DNA from: Dillenia suffruticosa
Lineage: Eukaryota > Streptophyta > Magnoliopsida > Dilleniales > Dilleniaceae
Assembly: GCA_033439265.1 (NCBI GenBank)
Contig: JAVTVX010000013.1
Coordinates: forward strand, 3,126,501-3,190,500
Direction: 5' to 3'
Length of the DNA: 64,000 bases
Numbering within the stretch: the first letter of the stretch is position 1; every line of letters begins with the position of its first letter. The notes under the pieces were generated by a model. The model was not told the DNA's origin, searched no databases, and worked only from the letters and a program-made list of their open reading frames with translations. The translations under genes were made by a program, and so were the position numbers. This document shows positions 50,421-64,000 of the stretch, piece by piece.

Positions 50421-51746
50421 GTTTGCAAATATTATGCCCAACAAAAAATGAAAAAGGTGCTCTCAGATATCGGTTTATATGATCTGAAATAAATCTAATG
50501 GCACTGCCTGGACCCCACCACCACAAGTCTGATGATTTTGAACCGTTGATTAAACCTCATTAAAGTTGGGAGAAAATCAAACGGTGATAAATGTGTTTGA
50601 CTTTTACCTTATTTTCGTTTAGACTTTTTTCCAAATTACTAGAATCCTGGTCTCACTTCAATACTTTTCTGATTGTTATTTTAATTTTAACAAATTACAT
50701 TTTCATCTTTAATAATTTCTGTCACCACTACGCGTCAAAAGATCTTTGCTTTTAAATACTAAACTTGAGTATTCCTGCACTTAATTTGGGTTTGACCTAA
50801 AAATAAATATTAAAATTATTAGTATTCATATTAGATTTAATTATATTCATTTCGAATCGTATTAAACATTTAAGAGGTAAAATTTTTTTCGACACACGTA
50901 CATAAAATTTAAATTCAAAATTTTATTACTAACATATGTTTCCACTACTAATTCTTTACTCGCCGCACCCTATTAAAAAATAATTACTAATTGTTTATAA
51001 TTTTTTTAAAAAAATCGTAAAGAAAAAATTAAAAAAATTTTAAATTTTAATTATTATTTAAAAAGTCTATTAGAAAAAATATAAATAACTGGACTGGTAT
51101 AAAGATTATTCAATAACTTTTATCATTAAGAAGTTGAATATCCTAAGTCACTAATTTTTTATTATTTAATGTTTCTTCCGCTTCCTCGTTAAGATCCTAA
51201 ACAACCCTCTATCTATTTTTCACCAAAAATTTATTGATGATTATTTTAAAAAATATATATATATATATATTAATTTATATATTTATTTGTAATACACCAA
51301 TATCATTTAGATTTTCTTAATTTTTCCGATTAAATTATGCTGTTTAAGGTTTAAAATTTTAGCATCTGGAATGCAAGGTTTGGTCCGTCCAACCTAATCC
51401 ATCACCATCGAAAAAGCTCTCTCTCGTCCTTTTGTCCCACCAAAGAACCAATCCCCACGAGTTGGAAGCCCAGATAAAAAGTTTCCGTTTAAATTTCAAT
51501 TTTTATCCTTGTTCTCCTTGTTTTTTTTTTTTTTTAAATTCTCTTTTTTTTTCTTGTTAAACAGATATTTAAACACCGTTAGATTGTCCCTTGAACAAAA
51601 CCTTCTCATACAATTGATAGTGATGGTGAATTTTCAGAGAGATTACATAGATGATCATGTCGCAGGAAATATATCATTTTTATTAATATGGCAGTTTTAT
51701 TTTTTTTAATTCTAATCTCTATGGGTTGAAGTCATAAACTATTAAT

Positions 51747-51950
51747 TCTTAATTAAACTTTTTTTTTGTTTCACCATCGGTATTCGAATTTTATCCAACT
51801 AATCCAATTCAAATTTTGTGGAGCTCATTTTAGGAGTTGGCTCTTTAAAATCCTTTTTTATCATTCTCATAATTCAAACTCAATACCTCTAATTAAGAGA
51901 GTAGAGTGTTCGATCATTTAATCCAAATAAATTTAGTCTTAATTAAACTT
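51747..51950 (-). mobile_element. tRNA-derived SINE (family B), copy 2
   Basis: The body 51761-51936 on the minus strand has ATTTGGATTAAATGATCGAAC, CTCTACTCTCTTAATTAGAGG, then TTGAGTTTGAATT and an end with TGAAACAAAAAAAAA. Perfect 14-bp repeats TCTTAATTAAACTT flank it at 51747-51760 and 51937-51950. It matches copy 1 at 34620-34793 in layout and in many words. Confidence 0.75.
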
Positions 51951-52742
51951 CATTGTCGTCCTCTAATACTGTATAAAGCATGTGATGAAGTTGTATGTGC
52001 GGGTAACTCTCTGGTTTTTAAAATATATTATTTTATTTAATTATAAAATTATCATAATAAACAAGAAAAATAGTTCAAAAACATGTATTATTAATATTAT
52101 TTTTATAATCTATAAAGCAACCCGCAGGTAATTCTCTAATTTTTAGAAGTGAAGTTGAGAAGCAAGACACAACACACCTCTTGTGTTTGAGAGTGACAAA
52201 CGGAAAAATAGCCAACACGGTTTTACTCACATAGGAGGGCACTTGGTGCAAATTTCCAAGACACCATTTTTGTCAATGGTCATGGAACGCGATTGCGCGT
52301 AACCAATATTTTCCGAGTATCGTCCAATCCTCGCACTCGGCTTTGACCATTTACATTTCAAATGCATCAATTTCCCCTCGTAGTCGTCTCCCATGACAAT
52401 TTCCATTTTGCTGTCCGATGTGGGGTGTGAGAGAAGGACTCATTGGCTGGTGGGGTTCTATGGTAGACGATTGATTGAGGGTCAATATTAAATGGTGTAT
52501 GGGGTCTATATTTGAGAGGCTTGACGGACCATAGAACAAGAAATGTAACCAATATTTTTCATTTTTTTTCCACTAGGAGGGCCTGATCTTTAAAAGAGGG
52601 GAGTTGTGGGGGCTCACTCACCGAATTAAGGGATGAGCCCCCTTGAATCCCTCAGCCAGGAAGTCAGTGGTCGATGCTTTTACCGGTGAACCAACTTGCT
52701 TGATAGCACTGCCAATAATTAGAACAAAAGAATTGATAAAAG

Positions 52743-52843
52743 TGCATTTAAGGAGCTCAAATGACACCTTCCCTTGTGTAATAGGCTCAAGTTCGAACCC
52801 CAACATGCACAACAACAAAAAAAAAAGAAAATGCATTTAAGGA
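52743..52843 (+). mobile_element. short truncated SINE-like insertion
   Basis: A 77-base body (52755-52831) carries a B-box-like CAAGTTCGAACCCC and ends in an A-rich AACAACAAAAAAAAAAGAAAA. Perfect 12-bp repeats TGCATTTAAGGA flank it at 52743-52754 and 52832-52843. It is too short for a full SINE and lacks a clear A box. Confidence 0.65.
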
Positions 52844-52996
52844 ACAGGGTATTTCTTTCATCTCTGAGGGGCAAAATTTTAAGCACACCCTCGGCAAGAA
52901 TACAATGTTCAATCTTCTCCAAAAAGTAATATTATTTTAAAGAAAAAGGGAAAACTGATGAGAAACTGGTTGAAATGCCTTCCGTGATCACCAAAA

Positions 52997-54349
52997 TTAT
53001 CGACCTGACAAAGTGGACATGGTATATGAGTACATAGAGTTTGAAGGAGTACCATTATCTATTCGGTGTGCTGCAACTGTGCCTAATCTTGGTTGATTAA
53101 CTTCGTGTGGATCATCATCGGTTGATAGAAAGTCAACGATGACCATTGAAGTATCAGGTGGCTCATCCACAGGTGCACGCCCTTCAAGCATCCCAACTAC
53201 TCGAGCCATGGTTGGCCTAAGCCTAGCTCTCTCTTGTATGCACCATAAAGCTGTGTATACTAATGTCTTCACTTGCATCTCTTCAACACCTCCACCTTCT
53301 ATTAGCCTTTGATCAACCACTTCCATAAGCTTCCCTTCTTTGATTTTCTCAGAAACCAGTTTTGGAAAGTATTGATATTTCCTTTGAGATTTGCCCACTC
53401 CTTTTTCAACCAAGCGGACATTCCTACGGCCTCCAACCATCTCCAAAAGTACCATTCCATAGCTATAGACATCGCACTTGTCAGAAATTCCATGTTCCAG
53501 AAGCCACTCCGGGGCTAAGTAACCGCGAGTTCCCCTAATTGTTGTGATAACCCTACTTTCATCTTTTCCCATTAACTTTGAGAGTCCAAAATCCGATACA
53601 TGAGCCATGTAGTTTTCATCAAGAAGGATATTTTCTGGCTTGACATCAAGATGCAAAATTCTAGATCGACAATCATGGTGTAGGTAAGAGAGTGCCTTAG
53701 CTACCTCAATGGCAACTCTGTACCTTAAATCCCAAGACAAGCAACCTCCAGGGCAAGGGCGGTTTCTGCCTTCCCTTCGAGGGAAAATCCAATTATCTAA
53801 TGACCCATTTGAGATGAAGTCATAAACAAGATAGCGAGGCCCTCCAGGCACAATACAGTATCCAAGAAGGCGGACAAGGTTGACATGTTGCACACTAGCG
53901 ATTGCTGCTACTTCCGACTTGAATTCCCTTTCACCATATTCTTCTCCATCAATTCGTTTCACGGCAATAGAGGTGCCATCATTTAGTACTCCCTTGAAGA
54001 CAGAAGCGGATGCTCCTTCACCAAGCAATGTTTTGAAATCATCTGTTGCCTCTTCAATCTCTTTGTAGCGGAATTTGGTAGGGACACCTGCTACTTTCCT
54101 TAGAAAACTATACTCAATCCGAAGTTCTCTCCCTTCAGAAACTAGTTCCAACTCTAGTAATCTTCTTCGCTTATTGGCACGGTATTGAATTGTGAACCAT
54201 AAAACAATAGCCGCAATAGCTGCAGTACCTGCACCTGCTATGAACAAGACAGTCTTGGACAGATCAAAGCAAACACGAGAAACTACTATCAATATGATTA
54301 GAGCAATAACCAATAAAAGAGCAATTATCTTCAATTTCTTGTCCTCCAT
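52997..54349 (-). CDS. receptor-like protein kinase without ectodomain (At5g20050 type)
   Basis: An intronless gene of 450 aa. The N-terminus starts MEDKKLKIIA and has two hydrophobic segments (about 8-24 and 33-54) in place of an extracellular domain. A basic stretch KRRRLLELE follows, then SEGRELRIEYSFLRKVAGVPTKF (71-93), highly typical of At5g20050. Kinase marks are a variant Gly loop GEGASASVFKG, Lys131 in IAVKRI, HLDVKPENILL (Asp235), DFGLSK (253-258), GTRGYLAPEWLLEHGIS and VYSYGMVLLEMVGGRR. HLD lacks the Arg of HRD, so it is a non-RD kinase. A plasma-membrane location is expected; substrate and ligand are unknown. It lies upstream of the thioesterase gene on the same strand, matching the Arabidopsis neighbours At5g20050 and At5g20060. 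Confidence 0.94.
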   Translation of the reverse strand: MEDKKLKIIALLLVIALIILIVVSRVCFDLSKTVLFIAGAGTAAIAAIVLWFTIQYRANKRRRLLELELVSEGRELRIEYSFLRKVAGVPTKFRYKEIEEATDDFKTLLGEGASASVFKGVLNDGTSIAVKRIDGEEYGEREFKSEVAAIASVQHVNLVRLLGYCIVPGGPRYLVYDFISNGSLDNWIFPRREGRNRPCPGGCLSWDLRYRVAIEVAKALSYLHHDCRSRILHLDVKPENILLDENYMAHVSDFGLSKLMGKDESRVITTIRGTRGYLAPEWLLEHGISDKCDVYSYGMVLLEMVGGRRNVRLVEKGVGKSQRKYQYFPKLVSEKIKEGKLMEVVDQRLIEGGGVEEMQVKTLVYTALWCIQERARLRPTMARVVGMLEGRAPVDEPPDTSMVIVDFLSTDDDPHEVNQPRLGTVAAHRIDNGTPSNSMYSYTMSTLSGR

Positions 54350-54543
54350 CAGAACTCATTGCTGTTTGAACTTTGTTTGGTGGGGTGAAGACCTTCTCCA
54401 TCCAAATTCCATGTTTTGTTGCTAAGGGCAACCGTGTTTATTGTTCAGCGTTTTAAGGTCTTGAGGAAGCTGTCGCTCTCACTACTACACTTTACTCTTT
54501 TGAAGACATTGGCCAAATGGTAGAGTATTGGAGCAGCATCTTG

Positions 54544-54549
54544 TTTATA
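54544..54549 (-). promoter_or_regulatory. possible TATA box of the RLK gene
   Basis: TATAAA on the minus strand, about 195 bases before the ATG at 54349, would leave a leader of about 165 bases. Confidence 0.35.
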
Positions 54550-54599
54550 TTAAATGAGGAAAGAAAGAAGTCCACCTAAGCTCTTTTCTTTTTGCATCA

Positions 54600-57500
54600 C
54601 CTTCAATTAATAGAGCCGGTGAAAGGAAGACTCTTTAACAGATAAATTTCACATACATTTTTCACGCTGGCAAGATCTATGACCTTTGATTCTTTCTCAT
54701 ATTCACTTCTCTCGTGCCCGGTCATTCTAAGATTTAGATTTAAGTATATCTTGAAGTTCTTCTGACCTTGTCATTTATCATCTGCAAGGACCGCTGACCA
54801 ACTTTAAGTTTTACACTTCTTCATTGGAACTCTGCTAGTTCATTTGTGGGCTAAATGCAAATGCTATGGATTTTCAATGGTTGACCTTAGAAGATAAAGA
54901 GGTTATTGCTAAACAAAGACCAAGTCTCAGTTAACGTAAATCTCTGTGAACCTTGAGAAGTAGTGAAGTGATTGGTGGGCTGGGCACATCTATCAAATGT
55001 CTGTTTGTCATGCGTAAGGTTGAATTAACGTGTGATCTGGGCACTGTTTTGATGGCATATAATAACAAAAATTGATTCAAATGGACATTTAAAATAATTG
55101 ACTTGTAACACTAAATTATGTAGAAGGTCAAACAAAATAATAGAATTATGAAACCAACCAAAGAAAAGGAACTTCAATCTCAAAAGACCTCGACAAAAAC
55201 ATAGTACTACTATGTAGCTCCCATATAGATCTCCCGCATAGATTAATTCTAATGTCACACAAATCTTGCCGCAACGATCATATTATTTTATGAGAAAAAA
55301 GGTGGTGCATTTTATATGGTTCACAAGAGGAAGAGTAATTGCATGGAAATTACTCTGCCATGAGTAAGTCTAGTACTCATTTTTCCTGAACTCCAAATTA
55401 AACCAGTTCTTCTGGCTGAAATTCAGTTTATGGATGACAAACTATTCGAGTCAAGTTGAAATGAGTGTCCTAGAATGTACATCTTGGCAGATCATCCTAT
55501 TAAATCAGAATTTTGTTAAATCACAAATTACTTGTCTATCTTATAAGGTCTAGGTAACCATATGAGACTTACAGCCCCAAGCAAGACCGCTAAGTTTTGA
55601 AACACATAACGGACCACTATATCTAGTTTATTTAGACCAGCATTCCATTTACTTTCCTTTCAAGATGAGAAAAAAGAGAGATCATAAACTACAGTATCGT
55701 ATGATTCAATAAATAGGTAACAGTAACATGTTTAAGAAAACATTAAATTACTTGACAAATGATATACCACCTAAAAGTTTGACATTCAAAGTTCAACAAA
55801 ACAAGAAACTTTAACTCATTTTCAAACCTGGAACAAGTTCATTCTACTTAGCTCTTCCGCATCTCTAGTTGGCCAACAGGAAATTGCTCGTTCAAAGTTC
55901 ACAGGACCCATATATCAAGTTAGTGTCATTGTGCATCAGCATGGACATAGATGACAAGAAAATGAATTTCTTTAGAACTACATAAACAATGATGACCCAC
56001 GATTAGCACAGAGATTCTAGAGCTTTTTTCGGATATTAAAGGAGAATTGGTATCAGAAAATAGAACAATCAGAAACAAGTCAAGAGTACAAGATAGTGGG
56101 ATCTGGTTGAGTACTTTTGTAAAACACCTGGGGTGCAAAACAAGTTTCACCCGGGTAAAACATGAAAATCTTGCAAATTTACAACTTGACTTGCAATGTG
56201 AATTCTAGAGATATTTCTGTGATGATTTTTAAAATCCGGGTCTGAGTCAATTTGATCAAAGACTTTAATTTCATGACCATCAACTTGTACAAGTTGCCAA
56301 CAACCCAACATTAATTTTGTTGTTTGGAATAAAAATAAAATAAAATTTATTTCTAACCACATACACTATGAATTTTTAAATCAGCTGAAAAAAAAATAAT
56401 TTATAAATACACTGCATAAAAATTTATGGAATCCGCCGAAATTTACTTTCAACCCACCATAGGACCTAATTTTTTCTCTCTCAAAAATTAAATTTATTTT
56501 AAATTTTATACTTTTAAATACATTAATTTTAAATAATCTCTCTTGAAAAGTTGAATACAATTTTTCTCTTTCTAAAATTAAATATATTAATTTTTTTCTT
56601 TTTAAAATTCAATTTAATTTATATTTTCTCTCTTCAAATACTTTTTAAAAAAAATTCTTTTTTCTCTCTTTAAAATTAAACACATTTATTTTCTCCCCTA
56701 AAAATTTAATTTAATTCAAAATTTATCTCTTTAAATATATTGATTTTAAATTTTCTCTAATTATAAAAATTAAATATATTTTTTTCTTAAAATTTTGCAC
56801 ATTAATTTAATTTAATATTTCATTTTGGGAGGAGGTATTCCTTTAAAAAAAATTCAATAAGGGGTAAGCTTATTACTTTCATTTTTGTGAATATTACTCT
56901 TTATATTATGCTTGAGTTAAAATATGCATTCAAAGCTTTGAGAAAGGGTAGTAAATAGTAATACTTTTTAAGCATGTAGAGATTTTATTTCTATTTGATA
57001 ATTAAGTAAATAATGATTTTTAAAATGAAGTTTCATTTTTTTTTGTTTCAAGTATAAACAACAATAATAATAATTTTAATTTTAATCTCAAATTTTAAAA
57101 TCGATCGTTTGAAAAATAAATATAAGGAAGATAAAATATATATATATATATATATATAGTTATAAAAATTTATAAGAATTTAGAATGACAAGAGATGTGA
57201 TTTAATTTGTTCAAATTTTCTTACATTACTCATTCCTATCTGAACTAAAACCATAACTATCATATTTTTATCGATAACTTATATTCAAGTTTTTAACGGT
57301 TTATCTTTCGTTTTACTAAAGGTCTTATATTTAAGTTTTCAGTTTTTCTAATTAGTACGTTTTTGGGTTTTCATTGTACTTGTCCAAACTAGATCAGATA
57401 ATACTATCACATCTTATCCAAATAAAATAAACTATCTTCATTTCAATTTAAGACATAAATTCAATTAAATTTCAAATTTCAAATAAACTCTGGAATTCAA

Positions 57501-60390
57501 TTTATTTCATATAAAATGAATTAACTTCATTTAATTCCAAGTAAGGGGTTTACAAAGAAAGGTCATCATATCATGATCAGAGTAAAACCGATCTATATAA
57601 ATTAAAATTTCAAGATCAATAGGCCGATAATATAATTAAACTCAAAGAGCTAACAAATATAAATAACTTTTCTCAACACTTCTGCTTAGGTTTTATTTAT
57701 TTTAGTTTTGTTTTTAAATATATATTTATTTCACGGAAATCTTTGAGTCTAGGAGAAATATTTTTCAACATAGAATGAAAAACTAGGAAAATAAAATTCA
57801 AGAAAATTTCTCAAATGTTATTTTTCAAATGAGAAAAGGAGGATGGAAAAAATTAATAATAATAGAATAACCATATTTGGTAATAAAAGAAAACCTAAAA
57901 TTGGTATTTCTCATTCTTGTCTATTTTCTTTTACAAAGATTTATATCACTTAACGCAAAATTCATACTTAACTGAATTAATAGAACTTGTTTTAGTTACA
58001 CGTTGCGTTAACTATTTGTTATAATTTCAATATGAATGGTTATTTTTCTTAAAAAAGTGATAGGTGTTGAATCTATTCAATAATAAATACCGACTCAACA
58101 AAATATAATTATATATATATAGTAGTGAGCAGCATCATCTCCATAGGGATTTGGGAAAATTTATTTCTTTTAAAACAAAGTTTAATGGGATTTTTAGAAA
58201 ATGAAAATAAGAAATTGTAACAAAAGAAACTAAATGAAAATTAATTAAAATCTAATTAATAATGAACGAAATTTTAATAAAAAGAGTAACTTTAGAAATA
58301 GTTTATGAAACTGATCATTAATACAAAAATAAATTCAATTTTTATTGATAAATTGGTTATAATTGTTAACAAATTATGACAACCAACTTTTTCTAACTTT
58401 ATCGGTGGTCAAAGTATGACCATTAACTATTTCTCTAATAAAAAATTAACCCTAGGTACGACCATAGGATTTAATCTCCCAATTGCATTAAAATTAGAAA
58501 AACTCAATTCTAATTAATAAACACGTCACAAGTGTTTATTTAAATCATATCATATATTTTCTTAACATAAACCAGTCACGACCAATATTAAAATAATTAA
58601 ACAATTATGGATTTAACTGTTTAATCGAAAATAAATTATTAGGTTAATTCAAATATCTGCTCTTGATATTCAAACAATATAATAATTATAAATGATAAAT
58701 CAAGAAATATATAAATACCAATAAAAAGAAGAATTAAATTAAAACAAATAAAATCTCACAAATATTAAACCAAATTCTCAATTATCGTTTAACTAAAAAG
58801 TGAGTTTAGTTACTGCCCATGAAAAGAATTCAAAGAGCAAAAGAGGAGAAATTACAAAAGCTCTGCCTTTCACGACAGCGAGCTTTTAATTTGATGTGAA
58901 ACGGTGAGAGAAAAAGGCTAGCAAAAATCCTAGAGTTGATATTCTTCTCCTCTTTTTCCGACTTTTAAAATAATAACATAGCCTCTACATGAAAAGAAAT
59001 TATCTAAAAATAAAACTAAATAAAACAGAAATTGAAATCTTGCATCTAAATAGAAGTGAGACTTGTTTTGAATTAGAAAATTAATTTCCAAACTTACAAA
59101 CTAGATTTGACACGCCCACACCTTATTTGATAGAAATCTTCTAAAAATCACCTCATTTTAACTTTTTTTTACTTCAAATTTCTACAACCGATACCAAATA
59201 CAAAATTTAAGTAAAATCTATTAACTAACACGACATTTCACAAAAATATAGAAGAAATATTCACAAATTTATTAGGTACGATTCACCTTATAAAAAAGAT
59301 GAGTTATTATAGTTTTAGTTATAAAAATTTAGAGGTTTTATTATTGGACGAGTAATAAGGTATGTTATTTTATTATTAAATGAGTTATATTGATTATAAC
59401 TTACTATTTGTAACATTCCTTTGTGTTATTTGCATAATGTTTCCTATTTGATGCAAAATTAAATGGGTTTTGTGAGTTTTGTTAATAACTCGGTCATTTT
59501 GGGAATATCATGAAGGTTTCGACAAAATTTGAAGAGAACAGTGAGTCGAAAGAGTAACGGTGATTCATCATTTTTGGGTGCTCTCTCATCAGGTCTAGAC
59601 CATCTTTGATATTTTGATGCCAATGACAAATTTTTGCCTATCTTTTAATTAGGGTGAAAATCTTAGAATCAAGGAGTTTCTAGGTCAGACATGATGATTG
59701 GCTGCAATCAACAAGGTTTGTATGTCAAGCATGCGGTTGGTCCTTTGTTGGACCGTACCAAAACTCTAGTTGACAAAGGTGTTTGCCATGTTGCTCCAAA
59801 GATGTCGATTTTCTACTAATTGGGCCAAATTTAGACTTATAGTTTAATTTTTTCATTTAAGTTCAATTTAAATTTTGTTTTTGTCAACTTAAACATGTAT
59901 TCAACGGTGTTATGCACTCAAATATTAGGTTAAATCAATAAATAATCAGTTTAATAGAGTAAAATATTAATTATTTAATTAAATTTAAAAATTAAAATTT
60001 ATGAATAGAAAATATTATATTAGATGAGTTATCGTCCCATAATAAGAGTTTTTTTAAATATTTGAATTGAATTAATTGATAAAAAAAATATTTGACGGGG
60101 TGAATTCATGTGATCTTTACTCACAGTGAAATAAAATAAATAACCCAAGATATTAAATAAAATTCTAAAATATATCACACTAAGTCACTGCGGGGAAATT
60201 TTTTTTTTTAAAAAAATGAACCGCGAATATCCTTCGCCATTACTCTAAATATCGCGCTCTTTCGAAAACTTGAATCCAACGGTCCAAACAAAATCAGACA
60301 GAAAAATTTAAACGAAGAAAATTATTTCCTTTTCTAAAATCAAGGTGGGTTCCACGTAGATTTTCAGTTTCCCCATCTTTTGCCCTAATT
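54600..60390. other. long AT-rich gene-free region
   Basis: No supported gene in nearly 6 kb. Frames at 55025-55258, 55926-56150 and 56147-56362 are unremarkable. Bases 56.4-60.2 kb are extremely AT-rich, with a (TA)n run at 57138-57160. Bases 58.1-59.3 kb are slightly more complex (around 58850-58960) and may be an old transposon, but no ends were found. Confidence 0.55.
57138..57160. repeat. (TA)n microsatellite
   Basis: About 11 TA units. Confidence 0.85.
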
Positions 60391-60493
60391 ATAATCATAA
60401 AACCCTTAGCTTTCTGTCGCCATCGTTTTTCTTATTCTTCTTCGTCTTCTTCTTCCTCTGCGCCACTGCAAGTGCAAGCGAAGTCTTTGTTCC

Positions 60494-64000
<3,507 letters not shown>

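Larger units (their letters stand above)
50530..52990. other. intergenic region between the RLK and thioesterase genes
   Basis: AT-rich DNA with a (TA)n run at 51249-51270 and two SINE-type insertions listed separately. A SINE-neighbouring GC-richer part at 52330-52740 has short frames on both strands but no recognised domain. Confidence 0.5.

Noticed and set aside
52605..52840. tRNA-like B box suggesting a tRNA gene
   Set aside because: No cloverleaf with paired acceptor stem and anticodon arm can be drawn. The 12-bp target duplication and A-rich tail mark a truncated retroposon.

Overview
The window is plant nuclear DNA, most likely from a eudicot. The evidence is spliced genes with GT-AG introns, AT-rich intergenic DNA full of poly-A and CT/TA simple repeats, several tRNA-derived SINEs, and plant-only protein families (a PINOID2-type AGC kinase, a PB1-Raf kinase, DUF1644, PRMT10). 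The species cannot be fixed from sequence alone. I found no bacterial or organellar segment and no CRISPR, toxin or viral gene.

Layout. 1-4.3 kb: no convincing gene. 4.35-5.94 kb (-): PID2-like AGC kinase, two exons. 6-14.2 kb: gene-free, with a retroposed U2 snRNA fragment, an LTR-like remnant and an Au-like SINE. 14.2-15.2 kb (-): small DnaJ-type zinc-finger protein with an uncertain 5' end. 19.5-25.9 kb (+): eight-exon PB1-domain Raf-like kinase of 1161 aa. 26-31 kb: AT-rich DNA containing a 1.9-kb long-TIR DNA element. 31.1-33.7 kb (+): DUF1644 zinc-finger protein with a 5'UTR intron. 34.6-37.6 kb: a cluster of SINEs and a GC-rich structured block. 38.3-40.4 kb (+): DeSI/PPPDE-type cysteine isopeptidase. 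41.8-50.4 kb (-): acyl-protein thioesterase with eight coding exons and a 5'UTR exon; its introns hold a small LTR element and a SINE. 53.0-54.35 kb (-): intronless receptor-like kinase without an ectodomain (At5g20050 type). 54.4-60.4 kb: very AT-rich and gene-free. 60.5 kb to the right edge (+): 5' part of PRMT10, running out of the window.

The genes are independent housekeeping or signalling genes, not a pathway cluster. Three are kinases: one auxin-transport AGC kinase and two non-RD kinases. The thioesterase and RLK pair matches the neighbours At5g20060 and At5g20050 in Arabidopsis, which suggests conserved microsynteny.

I rebuilt exons by joining reading frames at GT-AG borders with matching phase. 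All introns of the PID2, Raf, DeSI and thioesterase genes, and of the visible part of PRMT10, close in frame. The most distinctive content outside genes is the set of retroposons with readable target-site duplications. It includes two SINE families with two copies each, a 42-bp U2 snRNA fragment, and an insertion that is almost nothing but a poly-A tail. I found no convincing new gene system; the hunt results are mostly mobile-element biology and a few tentative small ORFs.
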